From contig JAJOZX010001076.1 of the NCBI GenBank assembly GCA_023014485.1, positions 496,001 through 560,000 on the forward strand: DNA of 64,000 nt. The letters are read 5' to 3'. Source of the stretch: Bathynomus jamesi. Lineage: Eukaryota > Arthropoda > Malacostraca > Isopoda > Cirolanidae. The notes under the pieces are model-generated. The model was not told where the DNA came from. It saw only the letters and a program-made list of their open reading frames with translations, and searched no databases. Shown here piece after piece: positions 24,157 through 34,472 of the stretch. The translations under genes were made by a program, and so were the position numbers. The first letter of the stretch is position 1, and every line of letters starts with the position of its first letter.

Positions 24157-27100
24157 TAGGCCGGGTCGAATTTCTGGGGGCAGATCGGGCACTATGTGGG
24201 GCTTATGAATTGGGGTCCTGACCAACATACTCCAAAAGAAAGTTTATGCTCCCCCCCCGTACCACTAGCATACTCCCTTCTATTTTTGGCTCCGCCCCAA
24301 AAATGAAAATAGTCTCATAAATGAGACTGGAGACCATTTAGAGCATCTTCTCATAGGGATGACCCCCCCCTAAAATTGCATAATATATCTCGTGTGCAAT
24401 TTTCAGGCAATTACCTCAAAAATTTGGATTTCTAAAAATTTTCACCACGCGTATTTTCTCAAAATATTTACTATATCAGAAAATTGATTACACAAACATC
24501 GTTTATGTGTAATCAATTTACTGAGCTGTGTGTTGAATTTCAAATTCAATACCAATAAATTTCATGTTCTAATTATCATATATTTTTACAGGAATTATAG
24601 GAATTTATGCTCTTTAGATTTACTTATGATCCATGCATGATTCTATAAAAGCTGGATTTTTAATTTTTTAAAAAGGTTGAAAAAATGTCAACCAGAAACA
24701 AATCTTCGAATGCAGCTTTTGGTTTTGCCACTGAATTCCGCCGATCAATGATTCCTACAAAGGCAGACGTTGTCAGACACTATTTCTTCATTCAAAAGAG
24801 AAAAAAATCAAGTCAAGGGGATCAGCAACTTCGAACGATTGCTACAATATAGTTACCAAAGATCTTCAAGATATTTGGGCCATGTTCTCTTTCCCTGTCA
24901 TTCAAGAAAGATCTATTTCTTCTGCAGTGCAAAGATTAATCAGATCAGCTCTTTCCTTGAACAAGGTTCCTCTACGTCAAAGGAATGAAAATTTTGCTAA
25001 AAAACTTGCTTCATATGATGAAATGTTTGACATTTGTACTTGCAAATGTTATGATAAAGGAATAGAAGGGCCATTTTGTCGATGCGAGGTAAAAATCCCA
25101 ATGGTAGAGTGGGAGTCATTTGTAGGCCAAAAGCAAAGAATAAATCAATTAGGGCCATTTGATCGTGAAGCTGCCGCTGTCCAGAGACGATCCCTCTCAA
25201 GAGCAAGAGAAGAACAGGAGAGGCAACAAAGGTCAAGTGGAAATGGCAGAGGCTATGGAAGTTGTACCATCTTCTTCAGTAGATGACTTTAGCGAAGATA
25301 TAGAAGACAGTGACAATGAGCTAGAATTCGTGCCCGATGTGGAATTGATTGAAAATTATCAAAATAGGTATTCATACAATGAATTACCATTGGTGGCAGA
25401 CCGTTACCGTATGAGTTCGAGAGCTACAGCAGCTATTGTTAATGCTGCATTGAAAGATATGGGAATAATCGATCAATCTAACATGCTTGATAGGAAAAAA
25501 ATATAGAGAGAGAGAATTCGTGTAGGCAAGAAAAATATTGTTAGATCTAGATGTGAAAATGTGAATATTGAATGTATAGGGTTTGATGGAAGAAAGGATG
25601 ATACGTTAACCAAGCATGGAAAAGAGAAAGAAGAACATTATGTGCTGATCAAAGACCCTGGAGGTATCTATGTAGACCATCTCTGCCCTGACGCAGGAAA
25701 TGCTCGGTGTATAGCTGATGAAATTATAACGTTCTTAATTGATTCAGCGAGCATCGACACTCTCAATGCTCTGCTATGCGACGGTACTGCTGTCAATACT
25801 GGTAGAATTGCTGGTACCATAAAATTGATTGAAATTTTTTTGCATAGATCAGTTCAATGGCTCGTCTCTCTTTTACACATGAATGAACTCCCTTTCACAC
25901 ACATATTTGAAACCATAGACGGAAAAACATTAGGGCCAAATACCTTTAAAGGTTCAATTGGAGCCAAATTGAAATGTGATTTTAGCCATTTTAGACTTAG
26001 TGGTATTTCACCAGTTCAGGGCAACGTCCAAGATATACCACCGAATGTCGTGAAAGAGTTGAGCAGTGATCAAAAGTATCTCTATGATATGTGCCTAGCA
26101 GTGCAATCTGGATGGGTATCTGAAAGTCTAGCCCGCAGGTCTCCAGGTACCATTCATCATGCTCGCTGGATTACCCGAGCAAACCGGATTCTTCGTTTAT
26201 ATGTATCGACTTTGCATCCCGAACAAAATCTGAAAGAACTGGTAACCATCGTCATGAAATCATATGCTCCTGGATGGTTTCATATCAAATCCCATCCTAA
26301 AGCTACTGACGGAGCACGGAATTTTTTTCATTTGATTGTCTTTATGTGAGGATTGGAAGAAAAACATCACATTATTATGGAACTGGTGTTCCGTAATAAT
26401 GCCTATTTTGCCAATCCCGAAGCTATCCTACTGTCAATGCTTACTGATAGCAGACAACATGTCAGAGAAGATGCTCTTCAGAAGATACTTCTCAGTCGGA
26501 CACGTTTCAGTGGCACACGAAATTTTGAGCTTCCTAAATCTCTAAATTTCGATTCCAAAGACTACTATGAGATGATTGACTGGAGAAAGGAAGCTATCAA
26601 TCCTCCACCTTTGATAAGGAATTTCAGCAATGAAGAGCTACTGCATACAAGAACAGAACCCTTGAAAATTGCTGCCTTTTCATGCCACAGTCAAAGCGTG
26701 GAAAGTGCAGTGAACTTAGTTACAAAAGCATCAGAACAAAGGATTAGCTACGGCAATCGGCACAAATTTATCCTCAATCAACTGGAATCAAGAAAAAGAC
26801 TGCCACAGTTTGAATGGAAAAGCCAATGGGGCCAAGGGACATCCACAAGTAATTAGTGAATTGTGAAGGTAATTTTTAAATTAAATTTTGTTTTTACTTC
26901 AAAGCTATTTTGTGTAATAAATGGTACAATAGACTAATTGTCTTCTTTTCAGACAAATATACTAGGCCTATATGAGGTTTATGAATTGGTCTCCTAGGCA
27001 ATCAGTACTCCAAACTAAAGTTTATGCCACCCTTTTCTATTTACTGATAACACTTTTTGGGGACGCGGCAATTTTTCAAGGATTTGAAATTTCTTGGATA

Positions 27101-27362
27101 ATTGCCTGAAAATTGCACATGAGGTATATTATGCAATTTTATGGGGGGTCATCTCTATAAAAAGATGCTCTAAATGATCTCCATTTTGATTTATGATACT
27201 ATTTTTAATTTGGGGGTGGAGCCAAAAATAAGAGGGAGTATGCTAGTGGTACGGAGGGGAGCATACACTTTCTTTTGGAGTATGTTGGTCAGGATATCAT
27301 TTCATAAACCCCACATAGTGCCCATCTAAAAAAAAATTTTGACTAGATTTCGACCCGGCCTA
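24157..27362 (+). mobile_element. Transposon Y, copy 1: unclassified DNA transposon with ~270-bp TIRs
   Basis: The 3.2-kb element begins TAGGCCGGGTCGAA and ends with its reverse complement. The inverted repeats reach inward about 270 bp (24157-24425 against 27100-27362) with small indels; each holds GCACTATGTGGGG, ACATACTCCAAAAGAAAGT and TACCACTAGCATACTCCCT. Flanks show CAGTC and CAGTG, a possible short target duplication. One gene lies inside (24685-26856). A second, inverted copy occupies 34104-38041. The superfamily is not known to me. Confidence 0.8.
24685..26856 (+). pseudogene. Putative transposase of transposon Y
   Basis: Starts MSTRNKSSNAAFGFATEF. A Cys-rich segment (ICTCKCYDKGIEGPFCRCEV) precedes an acidic linker and a conserved core: IECIGFDGRKDDTL, LLCDGTAVNTGRIAGTIKLI, WLVSLLHMNELPFTHIFETI, DGKTLGPNTFKGSIGAKL, HARWITRANRILRLYVSTLH. 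The FDGRKD and LLCDGT aspartates are candidate RNase-H-fold catalytic residues (inference). The frame shifts near 24840 and 25200, with in-frame stops at 25504 and 26347. I recall similar unnamed proteins from other arthropods but cannot place the family. The TIRs imply a transposase. Confidence 0.7.
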
Positions 27363-27654
27363 CAGTGCTCACATCATCAGATTTCGTACTGTTAATTCTT
27401 AGCTGGAGAATTCTCACTTGTTAACTGCGAATAACAATGAGAATGGCGGAAAGTGAAAAGCAATCGTGAATCCTTTCGCATTTAAAACCATTTTCTTATC
27501 CTGGATCTTGGGTAACATTTCATAACACGACAAAAATGGCGGGCGTCAAGTACCCGGTACCTTTCAAAAAGTAGGAAAATAGGAAATTTGCATCTGAAAA
27601 AATAAGAATCAAATTAAAAAATTAGAAGCAGAATAGGAATATAAATAGCTTTTT

Positions 27655-28085
27655 CTAACAGTTTGTGTGTTTTACTCCCAGCATTTTGCGTTTCTCTCTG
27701 ATCTCATTCACCTCATTCATTGCTCCTTCATGTTTTTGTCTGGCTGTATCTAGCATCATAGTGGCTACAGTCACATTCTGTTTATTTACAGAAGAACTGG
27801 CAACTGCATCCTGCAGTTTTCTAGTAGCCTCATTCAGCAACTCAACTGCTGCCTCTACTTCATTCCTAATATCGTCGTCTTCCTTTCTGAGGTTTGCTTC
27901 CGATGCTGCTAGAGATATCATTCTTTGTGCTCACTTCTTTTTCCTACTTTGCTCTCTCCTCCTCTTCCATTTTTCTCTGGGTTTCCTTTTTCCGCTTCTC
28001 TTGCTCAAGTCTTGTCTGGTATGCAGAATATGCAGATTTAACAGATCTTCTGAGCTCGTTTGTGACCAGAAACGAAATAAAATAG
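27655..28085 (-). pseudogene. Coiled-coil ORF remnant
   Basis: From 28085 to 27655 the minus strand reads a basic/acidic coiled coil (KRKKETQRKMEEEE) interrupted by a stop, then ISLAASEANLRKEDDDIRNE and TARQKHEGAMNEVNEIREKR, stop at 27655. The heptad-like pattern is clear. It resembles coiled-coil tails of some arthropod transposon proteins, but I cannot name the family. Confidence 0.45.
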
Positions 28086-28159
28086 GAAAAAGTAGGGAAA
28101 TTTCGGAAAAAATAGCAACTTCACGTCCTGAAATACTTTTTCAGGTTTCAGGAAATTGA

Positions 28160-28480
28160 TGGTACAAAAGTTCAAATGGATCCATTAACCTCCACCATAA
28201 TGGCAAAGGTCGCGTGATGGAGGGGACCTACGGCTTTACGTGGAATCCTAACCACGAGTCACTGCATGTGAAAGCAAAGGACGGTAATCCATCCAACTAG
28301 TGAGCAGGCTCAACGATGCATCACTCAAATTTCAGATCGAGTACAACTGGTAATACTTCAATTAAGCGCCTTCCGTCTGATGTATCATTTCTTAATTTAT
28401 AATAAATTACTACCATTAGGAATAGCGACATTTCAAGCAATTTTCAAGACCATAATTCGAATCGTTTTCGACTGAATTCC
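28160..28480. other. Unassigned segment
   Basis: Locally GC-richer sequence (about 28190-28310) between two coding relics. It looks repeat-like but matches nothing else in the window. Confidence 0.3.
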
Positions 28481-28547
28481 ATGACTGCTTTCACTTTTTT
28501 TTTAAAATTTGGAATGAAATTTTGTATTTAGGAATTATACGTACAGC

Positions 28548-28600
28548 GTCTCGTGGCTCGAGCAGTTAGAGCGCTCGGCATTGCCGAGACTCCTCGACTT
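28548..28600 (+). repeat. tRNA-like SINE head (partial)
   Basis: CGTGGCTCGAGCAGTTAGAG, then CGCTCGGC, resembles a polymerase III box A and D-arm. A box B at the expected distance is absent, so this is a fragment. Confidence 0.4.
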
Positions 28601-28739
28601 CTCCACTAACCCTAATTTCTTGGGGATATGGGACATTTGGATAGAATTATAAATAATGACTGTAAATTACATATTAAACCGTGTTCCAACGTTGCAAAAT
28701 AATGTAATGCAGTAATGGATTCAAGAGTTAATTCATTAC

Positions 28740-28952
28740 CTGTTTATTGATTTGGTCATTCTGATAACTTCTTGTCTGGAACAAGGTCCTCGTGCGCTGA
28801 ATATAAACAAGAATATTGGAGAAAGTTCGAATGGCATCCGCGTACCGTCTCATCATCATGTACGCAAAGCCGACGTAATAGTAGGTGGTGATCTGACACG
28901 CAGGAACACGCGAGTACATCGATTTCTTGTTTAACTCAATATTCTCAAGTAC
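28740..28952 (-). CDS. EIF3L: EIF3L coding exon
   Basis: Encodes 71 residues: [60 protein letters not shown], then QNDQINKQ. Human has [20 protein letters not shown], the most strongly conserved block of the protein, within the TPR-like helical repeats. The acceptor GGGGTAG precedes GTA; the donor CAG is followed by GTAATG. Phase 0 at both ends. Confidence 0.98.
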
Positions 28953-29055
28953 CTACCCCAAATGAAAAGAAAGCGCAAAGTAATACCATTGTAATTATGT
29001 AGAGGAAAATAAATTACCAGCGTAGCATTTTTCTTGTGAAATTTATTACTTTCCT

Positions 29056-29110
29056 GCCTGTTCCTGACGCGACCTTACTGCGGTGGAAGAGGCGTTTGGG
29101 TATATTATAT
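29056..29110 (+). repeat. RTE-type LINE 3' end, very short
   Basis: CTGTTCCTGACGCGACCTTA, then CTGCGGTGGAAGAGGCGTTT, matches the terminal bases of the RTE copies at 8.0 and 32.7 kb. Confidence 0.6.
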
Positions 29111-29335
29111 ATATTTGGGTAGTCCAAACAAAAAAAAAAATTTAATTCTTCATTCCCACCCTTTCATTCTGTTCCTATGTAGTAGATGTCATCCCATGCA
29201 AAAAATTATCTCAATTGAAAAATGATAACTGGTCCCGAAATAAACTGAAATATTATAGATACTCCATATATTTTTTCGTATTATGTCCGTAGTAGTCAAG
29301 TTCAATCATTAACTGTTGGCTAAGCCTACACACAG

Positions 29336-29515
29336 GAGTGGAAGAGCCGTGAGGCCTTCGTCGATGGTCTGAAAAAGGTCCGAGCACTAAAAGTGACGAA
29401 TGACATGGTTGAACGTGGCGTTGCTCTCATAACTGAATACAACAGCATTCTCACCAAGGACGAAGAGCAGCGTCAGTACCTTCTTCAAGTGATCGAAAAC
29501 TACAGGAAGCGATTG
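29336..29515 (+). pseudogene. Terminal exon-like fragment of an arthropod repeat protein
   Basis: After a splice-acceptor-like CCTACACACAG the frame reads EWKSREAFVDGLKKVRALKV, TNDMVERGVALITEYNSILT, KDEEQRQYLLQVIENYRKRL and then breaks where the CR1-like LINE begins. Similar C-terminal motifs occur in unnamed arthropod proteins as I remember them. Family and function unknown. It is on the strand opposite to EIF3L. Confidence 0.5.
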
Positions 29516-29519
29516 GGGG

Positions 29520-30640
29520 AGGTCCGCAGAACGCCGCTGGGGTCCTTTAATGGACCTATCATGCTTCTAATGGGCTTTCTACTATTAACATAACTGAAGA
29601 ACTCCTTAGGGTTCCGCTTGCAAAGGCTTGTCACCCGTAGTTCTTCGTTACGTTTCGCTAGCCTAACCTTCGCCTTCACTTTCTTACACAGGCGGACATA
29701 CGCCTCAGTGTTCACATGGGAACGATTGGCCTTCGCCCTCCTATACGCTACTTTCCGATTTCGGATAGCCGAAGCGATGTTACGACTGAACCACTTAGGG
29801 TGCGTTGAAGCAGGGGTGATCAGTTTTGAGGGTATGGCAGCAGACTGCAGCACCATAAACTCGTCCCGGAATGCAGTCCACACTCCCTCAACATCGCCGC
29901 CGACCTCTAACCCCATCTCACCTACGCTATCCCGGAGGCCAACAAAGTCCGCCCGCCGTAGATCGAGCTTTCTGCCTCTCGAGTTACTACGCTTCACCCG
30001 AGGGACGCAGACACAGAACCTAATCAGACCGTGATCACTCCCGCTCAACGGTGAGGCCAGTGACGAGGTTGTCTTCGGTCATGAATACTAAGTCTAGAAC
30101 GCTTTCGCCTCGTGTAGGCTCATTGACCCACTGAGTGAGGAAGTTCTCATCAACAAAGTCAACTAGCCTCCTCCCATCAGCAGTCCTGTCTTCCTACTTT
30201 ATGCCGCGACAGTTAAAGTCTCCTAAAACTACACACACCCTATCCCTAGCAGGCTACGGAGTTCGGTGTACAGGGCTGTATCCTCCTCGAGGAGAAGATG
30301 CGGAGGTCTGTACACCAAGATTAACCTATAGTTCGTCCCTACCACGTTCAGGTCGACGTCAAGCAGCTCCCGTTCCGACCGGAACTGGCAGTCAACCGGA
30401 CTCAACGTGTCCCTGACGTATATTAGTACTCCTCCCTACGGGTGCGGTCTTTGCGAAACATTCTATACCCGGGAATTTCGAACTCCCCAACGTAGTCCCT
30501 ACAATCAGTATGAATCCAGGACTCGCTGATAGCAACGATATCCTGGTATTCTGATGCTAAGAGCGCCCGTAGCTCGCAAAACTTAATTCTTAATCGACCA
30601 AGCATTAAAAAGCATTGCACGGAGGGAGCCTTCCCTATTC
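29520..30640 (-). pseudogene. CR1-like LINE, endonuclease and linker
   Basis: Minus strand. The endonuclease starts near 30620 (RIKFCELRALLASEYQDIVA, ISESWIHTD, IPGYRMFRKDR). A stretch with stops follows, then MSGSDHGLIRF (the SDH motif, 30048) and the CR1-type linker: WTAFRDEFMVLQSAAIPSKL, KWFSRNIASAIRNRKVAYRR, NPKEFFSYVNSRK. The reverse transcriptase is absent. Dead fragment. Confidence 0.8.
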
Positions 30641-30829
30641 TGACAGCCCCCTAGCACAACCCGTTTCCTGAACAGCCAGGGTTGTCGGGAGTTGAAGAGC
30701 CCCTCACCAACGAGGGGGCAACTTCCGCAGGAGGCTAAGCCCCCTCCAACGGGGAAGGAGGGTCACCCACCTGTACATGGACGCACTCTTCAGTTGAAGG
30801 TACGTCCGCCACCGGCGGTACGAGTGTCA

Positions 30830-32762
30830 GAAAATTTCAGGGAAAACAAAATATTTTGGAGAGAAATGAATAGTGTGAGGAAAATGAGAGGGCAGATGAG
30901 CATGACTGTGAAGAGTCGATGGAGAAGTGATGACAGAGAGAGATGTGAAGACAAGGTGGAGTGAGTATTTTGAGGGACTATTGAACTTGTCGGAAGATAA
31001 GGAAGCAGATGTGGTATGTTTGGGCAGAGACGGGGGTTCAGAGTAGAAGAGTTGTGGCGAATGAGCTGGTCCGTAGGAAGGTGGTGGTGGTGGTGGCGGT
31101 GGAGGCCCTGAGCAGGATGAAAGGTGGAAAAGCGAAAGGAATGGATGGGATCGCTATGGAGCTCTTGAAAAAAGGTGGTGATCATAGTGTTAAATGTGTG
31201 TATGGAGAGAGGAAAGCTACCGTAGGACTGGCGGAGTGCGTGTATCGTCCCCCTGTATAAAGGCAGGGAGCACAAAAATGTGTGCTTAAATTATAGAGGA
31301 ATTAGTCTGTTCAGTGTGCCAGATAAGGTGTATGGGAGAATGGTGATTGAAAGGGTGGTGGCTTGCACGGAGCAAAAGATTGGGGAGCAAGGGGGTTTTA
31401 GAAGAGGTAGAGGGTGTGTGTATCAGGTGATTGGGTTGAAGATGCTGAGTGAGAAATACTTGGAGAAAGAAAGGGATTTGTATGTGGCGTTCGTGGATCT
31501 TGAAAAAGCCTATGATAGGGTTGACAGAAAGGCGTTGTGGCGAGTGCTGCAGCTGAATGGGATGCATGGGTCGTCGTTGAATGCGACGAAAAGTTTTTAC
31601 CGAAAGAGTAGAGCATGTGTGCCTGTGGGAAGAGAGGAAGGCGAGTGGTTTCCGGTGAAAGTGGGTCTACGGCAGGAGTGTGTGATGTCTCCATGTTGTT
31701 TAATGTGTTTATAGACGGGGTGGTGAAAGAGGTGAATGCAAGGGTCATGGGTGAAGGGAGCGGGGGTGAAGCAGTTGCGGGGGGAGGTGTTTGGGAAGTG
31801 AATCAATTGTTGTATGCGGATGATATGGCTCTGGTAGTGGACTCTAGAGAAAAGCTACAGAGACTGGTAACTGAGTTCGGGAGGGTGTATGAAAGAAGGA
31901 AGCTAAAAGTAAATGTGAAGAAGAGTAAGCTTATGCGAGGCTATAAAAAGGAGGTTCGTGAGCGACTGAGCCTAAGTTTGTATGGGGAGAAAATGGAAGA
32001 AGTGGCATGTTTCAGGTACTTAATGGTGGATGTGGCAAGGAATGGGACTATGAAGACAGAGGTGGGTCACAGCGTGGAAGAAGGGGCAAAGGTACTAGGT
32101 GCCCTAAGAAGTGTTTGGAAGGAGAGATCGTTGTTTATGGGTGCGAAGAGGGGTATGTATGACGGTATAGTGGTGCCAACAGTGTTGTATGGATGTGAGG
32201 CATGGGTGACGAATGCGAAGGAAAGGAAAAGGGTGGATGTACTGGAAATGAAATGCTTGAGGACGATCTGTGAGGCGAGGCGAATTGATCATGTGAGAAA
32301 CACTGTTATCCGTGAGAGATGTGGGAGTCGAAGGAGTTTTGTGGAGAAAGCAAATGAGGTGGTGCTAAAATGGTTTGGGCATATGGAGAGGATGCTAGAG
32401 AGGATTTACGTGTCGGAGGCGGAAGGGGAAAGGGGGAGGGGTAGACAGAGGAGGAAATGGAAGGATGGGGTGAGGGAGGCTTTGGGTCAGCGGGGTCTGG
32501 ACGTCTGGGAAGATGAAAGATGCGAGCTAGATAGGAAAAAGTGGAGCGATGTGGTATATGGTGGCAGTGGGCTGGCAATGTACCGGCTCAGGATGAATGA
32601 AGCAGTTTGGGTAAACCGTGTAGTAGTCTGCGGGGCTGGGCTGTGGATAATGTTCCCCTAGGGAAGGTGCATTATCATGATGTCAGCTGATGAAGTGAAT
32701 GTGAACGATTGAGGATTGTTCCTGACCCGACCTCACTGCAGTGGAGAGTGCGTTTAGGTATA
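30830..32762 (+). pseudogene. RTE-clade LINE, best-preserved copy
   Basis: Reverse transcriptase motifs in order: GGKAKGMDGIAMELLK (about 31125), CLNYRGISLFSVPDKVYGRM, EQGGFRRGRGCVYQV, VAFVDLEKAYDRVDRKALWR, VKVGLRQECVMSP and the catalytic LLYADDMALVVDS (about 31810). The C-terminal domain ends WFGHMERM, GRGRQRRKWKDGVREAL. The frame breaks near 31260 and 31690. The 3' UTR and A-rich tail end at about 32762. The endonuclease is missing (5' truncation). It lies antisense to EIF3L in a 4.5-kb intron. Confidence 0.88.
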
Positions 32763-32929
32763 AAAAAAAAATTATATATATTCAAGGTTTTTTTTTCAAT
32801 GTTTAAATATATATGGAACGAATGTTCAAGTGTGGTGTTCAAACGAACCTTTTTCGAGGTTGGGGATGATGATGTCAGCGAGATACCTGTTCATATACTG
32901 ATTTACGAGTACCTCACAATAACTTTGTA

Positions 32930-33427
32930 AGTTACTTTTTTTTTAATAATTAGTTAATAGTTACTAATATACCTCAAACAAATAACTAGGGACAGTTAGT
33001 ATCTGAAAAAGTTACTAGCAGACGTTTCAAAAGAGTAACTAGTTACTAATTACTTCGAGTTACTTTCGACATTTTTCCTGGTTTTAACGAGCATCTGATC
33101 CTGATAAAAGTACTTTCCCTGACAAATGATGCTTGCCAAGACTGTTCATTTGCTTCCAACTGATTGCGATTTAACGAACAAACAAGATTTTATCATATTG
33201 GCATCAGATATTTGTCATTAATAAACTTGCACTGTGCACAATATGTACATCAAGCGAGACTTGTGAAAAAAGTAGTTACTAAATCTCAGAAAAAATTAAA
33301 AATATTCATGATTTTTTGTAACAAGTTACAGTTAACAATCACTCGGGCAGAAAATATAACTAGTTATCACTACAGTTACTCAAAAAGGTAAAGATTACCC
33401 AGTAATTAGTTATGTCACAACCCTGCT
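32930..33427. repeat. Possible hAT-type remnant
   Basis: Many GTAACTAGTTACTAATTAC motifs, and a right end TGTCACAACCCTG (reverse complement CAGGGTTGTGACA) of hAT style just before an EIF3L exon. The left end was not found. Confidence 0.35.
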
Positions 33428-33439
33428 TCACAAACTTAC

Positions 33440-33580
33440 TTTCAACGCCTGGTAATAATCTCCCAGCAAAGAGTGGAGACGCAGAAGTCCAATGAGAGAG
33501 AAATAACCAAGCATTTTGTAGAGTGGATGTCTACCAAATTCTCCCGAAACGCTGTCAGGATCACCTCCACTGGTGTATAC
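33440..33580 (-). CDS. EIF3L: EIF3L coding exon
   Basis: Encodes 47 residues ([47 protein letters not shown]), nearly identical to human YTSGGDPESVAGEYGRHSLY and [20 protein letters not shown]. The acceptor TTTGTAG precedes GTA; the donor AAA is followed by GTAAGT. Phase 0 at both ends. Confidence 0.97.
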
Positions 33581-33625
33581 CTACAAAAAATTTGAAATTT
33601 AAAAAATGTTCAGTACAAGGATATG

Positions 33626-33745
33626 TCATGGCCAATGTTGTAGCACCGCTTTCCACCCATCAGCAAAGTTAAGCAACATTGGGTTTGGGTTGTAGTTGGA
33701 TAGGGGACCATCCTCTAGGACTAAATGATGTAGTGATCTGTGATG
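33626..33745 (+). repeat. 5S rRNA-derived SINE or 5S pseudogene
   Basis: ATGGCCAATGTTGTAGCACC opens like the 5S start (GCC..CGGCCATACCACC). Then CATCAGCAAAGTTAAGCAAC aligns to the 5S box A region (GAAGCTAAGCAGG), and GTAGTTGGATAGGGGACCATCC to box C (TACTTGGATGGGAGACCGCC). Spacing between blocks is kept. It is diverged, so not a functional 5S gene. A SINE3-type element is likely. Confidence 0.75.
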
Positions 33746-34472
33746 ATGTTATAGAATTGATAAAGGTAAAATATTAACATCATTCACACTGACATTAAAA
33801 ACTTCTTTATTTTGATGGAATACAGTTTAATCATTAGGGAATGAATTAATAAACAAGTCCTGATGTTTTTTAATGTTCACTAGTCTAGTTCAGAGAACCG
33901 AGTTGGCAATAATTTAATCAAAACAATTAAATCGTGCGATTTAGACAACTGATTTTTTATTAAAAAAAAAAAAAATTTAATTACCATTTTCTTTACTTAC
34001 ATTTTTAACAGCCTCGCAAAAATATTTTCAACTAAAAGACGTGAACAAGACTTCAGATACTGTCTTAATGTGTACAGTGGATTTAGGTCATGGATGTACA
34101 TTGTAGGGCGGGTTGATATTTTGTATTCAAAAGTGACACATTGTGGGGGTTTCGTATGGGTCACAGTGGTCACCCAGTAAAATATTTTGCATATCCTAAG
34201 TAAAAACTCGGATAAAAATTGTTTCAGCTGTGTTAAATTCGTGTTCTTATTTTTTATTCAAACTCAAAGATAATGACATTTTTACGTGTTTTTGAGTATA
34301 TACTATATATTGAGATAAAAAATAAGGAACAAATTAATGAATTACGTAACATTTTTGAGAAATTAAACAACAGAACTTGTCTTCTACATGAAAAAGAAAA
34401 AAACATTAGCTAATGAAGTGTTCTTTTGCACGATGCATAAACTTAAGCTATTTTGAAGGTAACACCGCATGT

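Noticed and set aside
23177..24221. Plus-strand open frames rich in Ser/Phe/Leu
   Set aside because: Antisense shadows of the minus-strand RTE element and its purine-rich flank.
31286..32578. Long minus-strand open frames rich in Ser/Pro/His
   Set aside because: Antisense shadows of the RTE reverse transcriptase on the plus strand.
33626..33745. Functional 5S rRNA gene
   Set aside because: Too diverged in the internal control regions and lacking a T-run terminator directly after.
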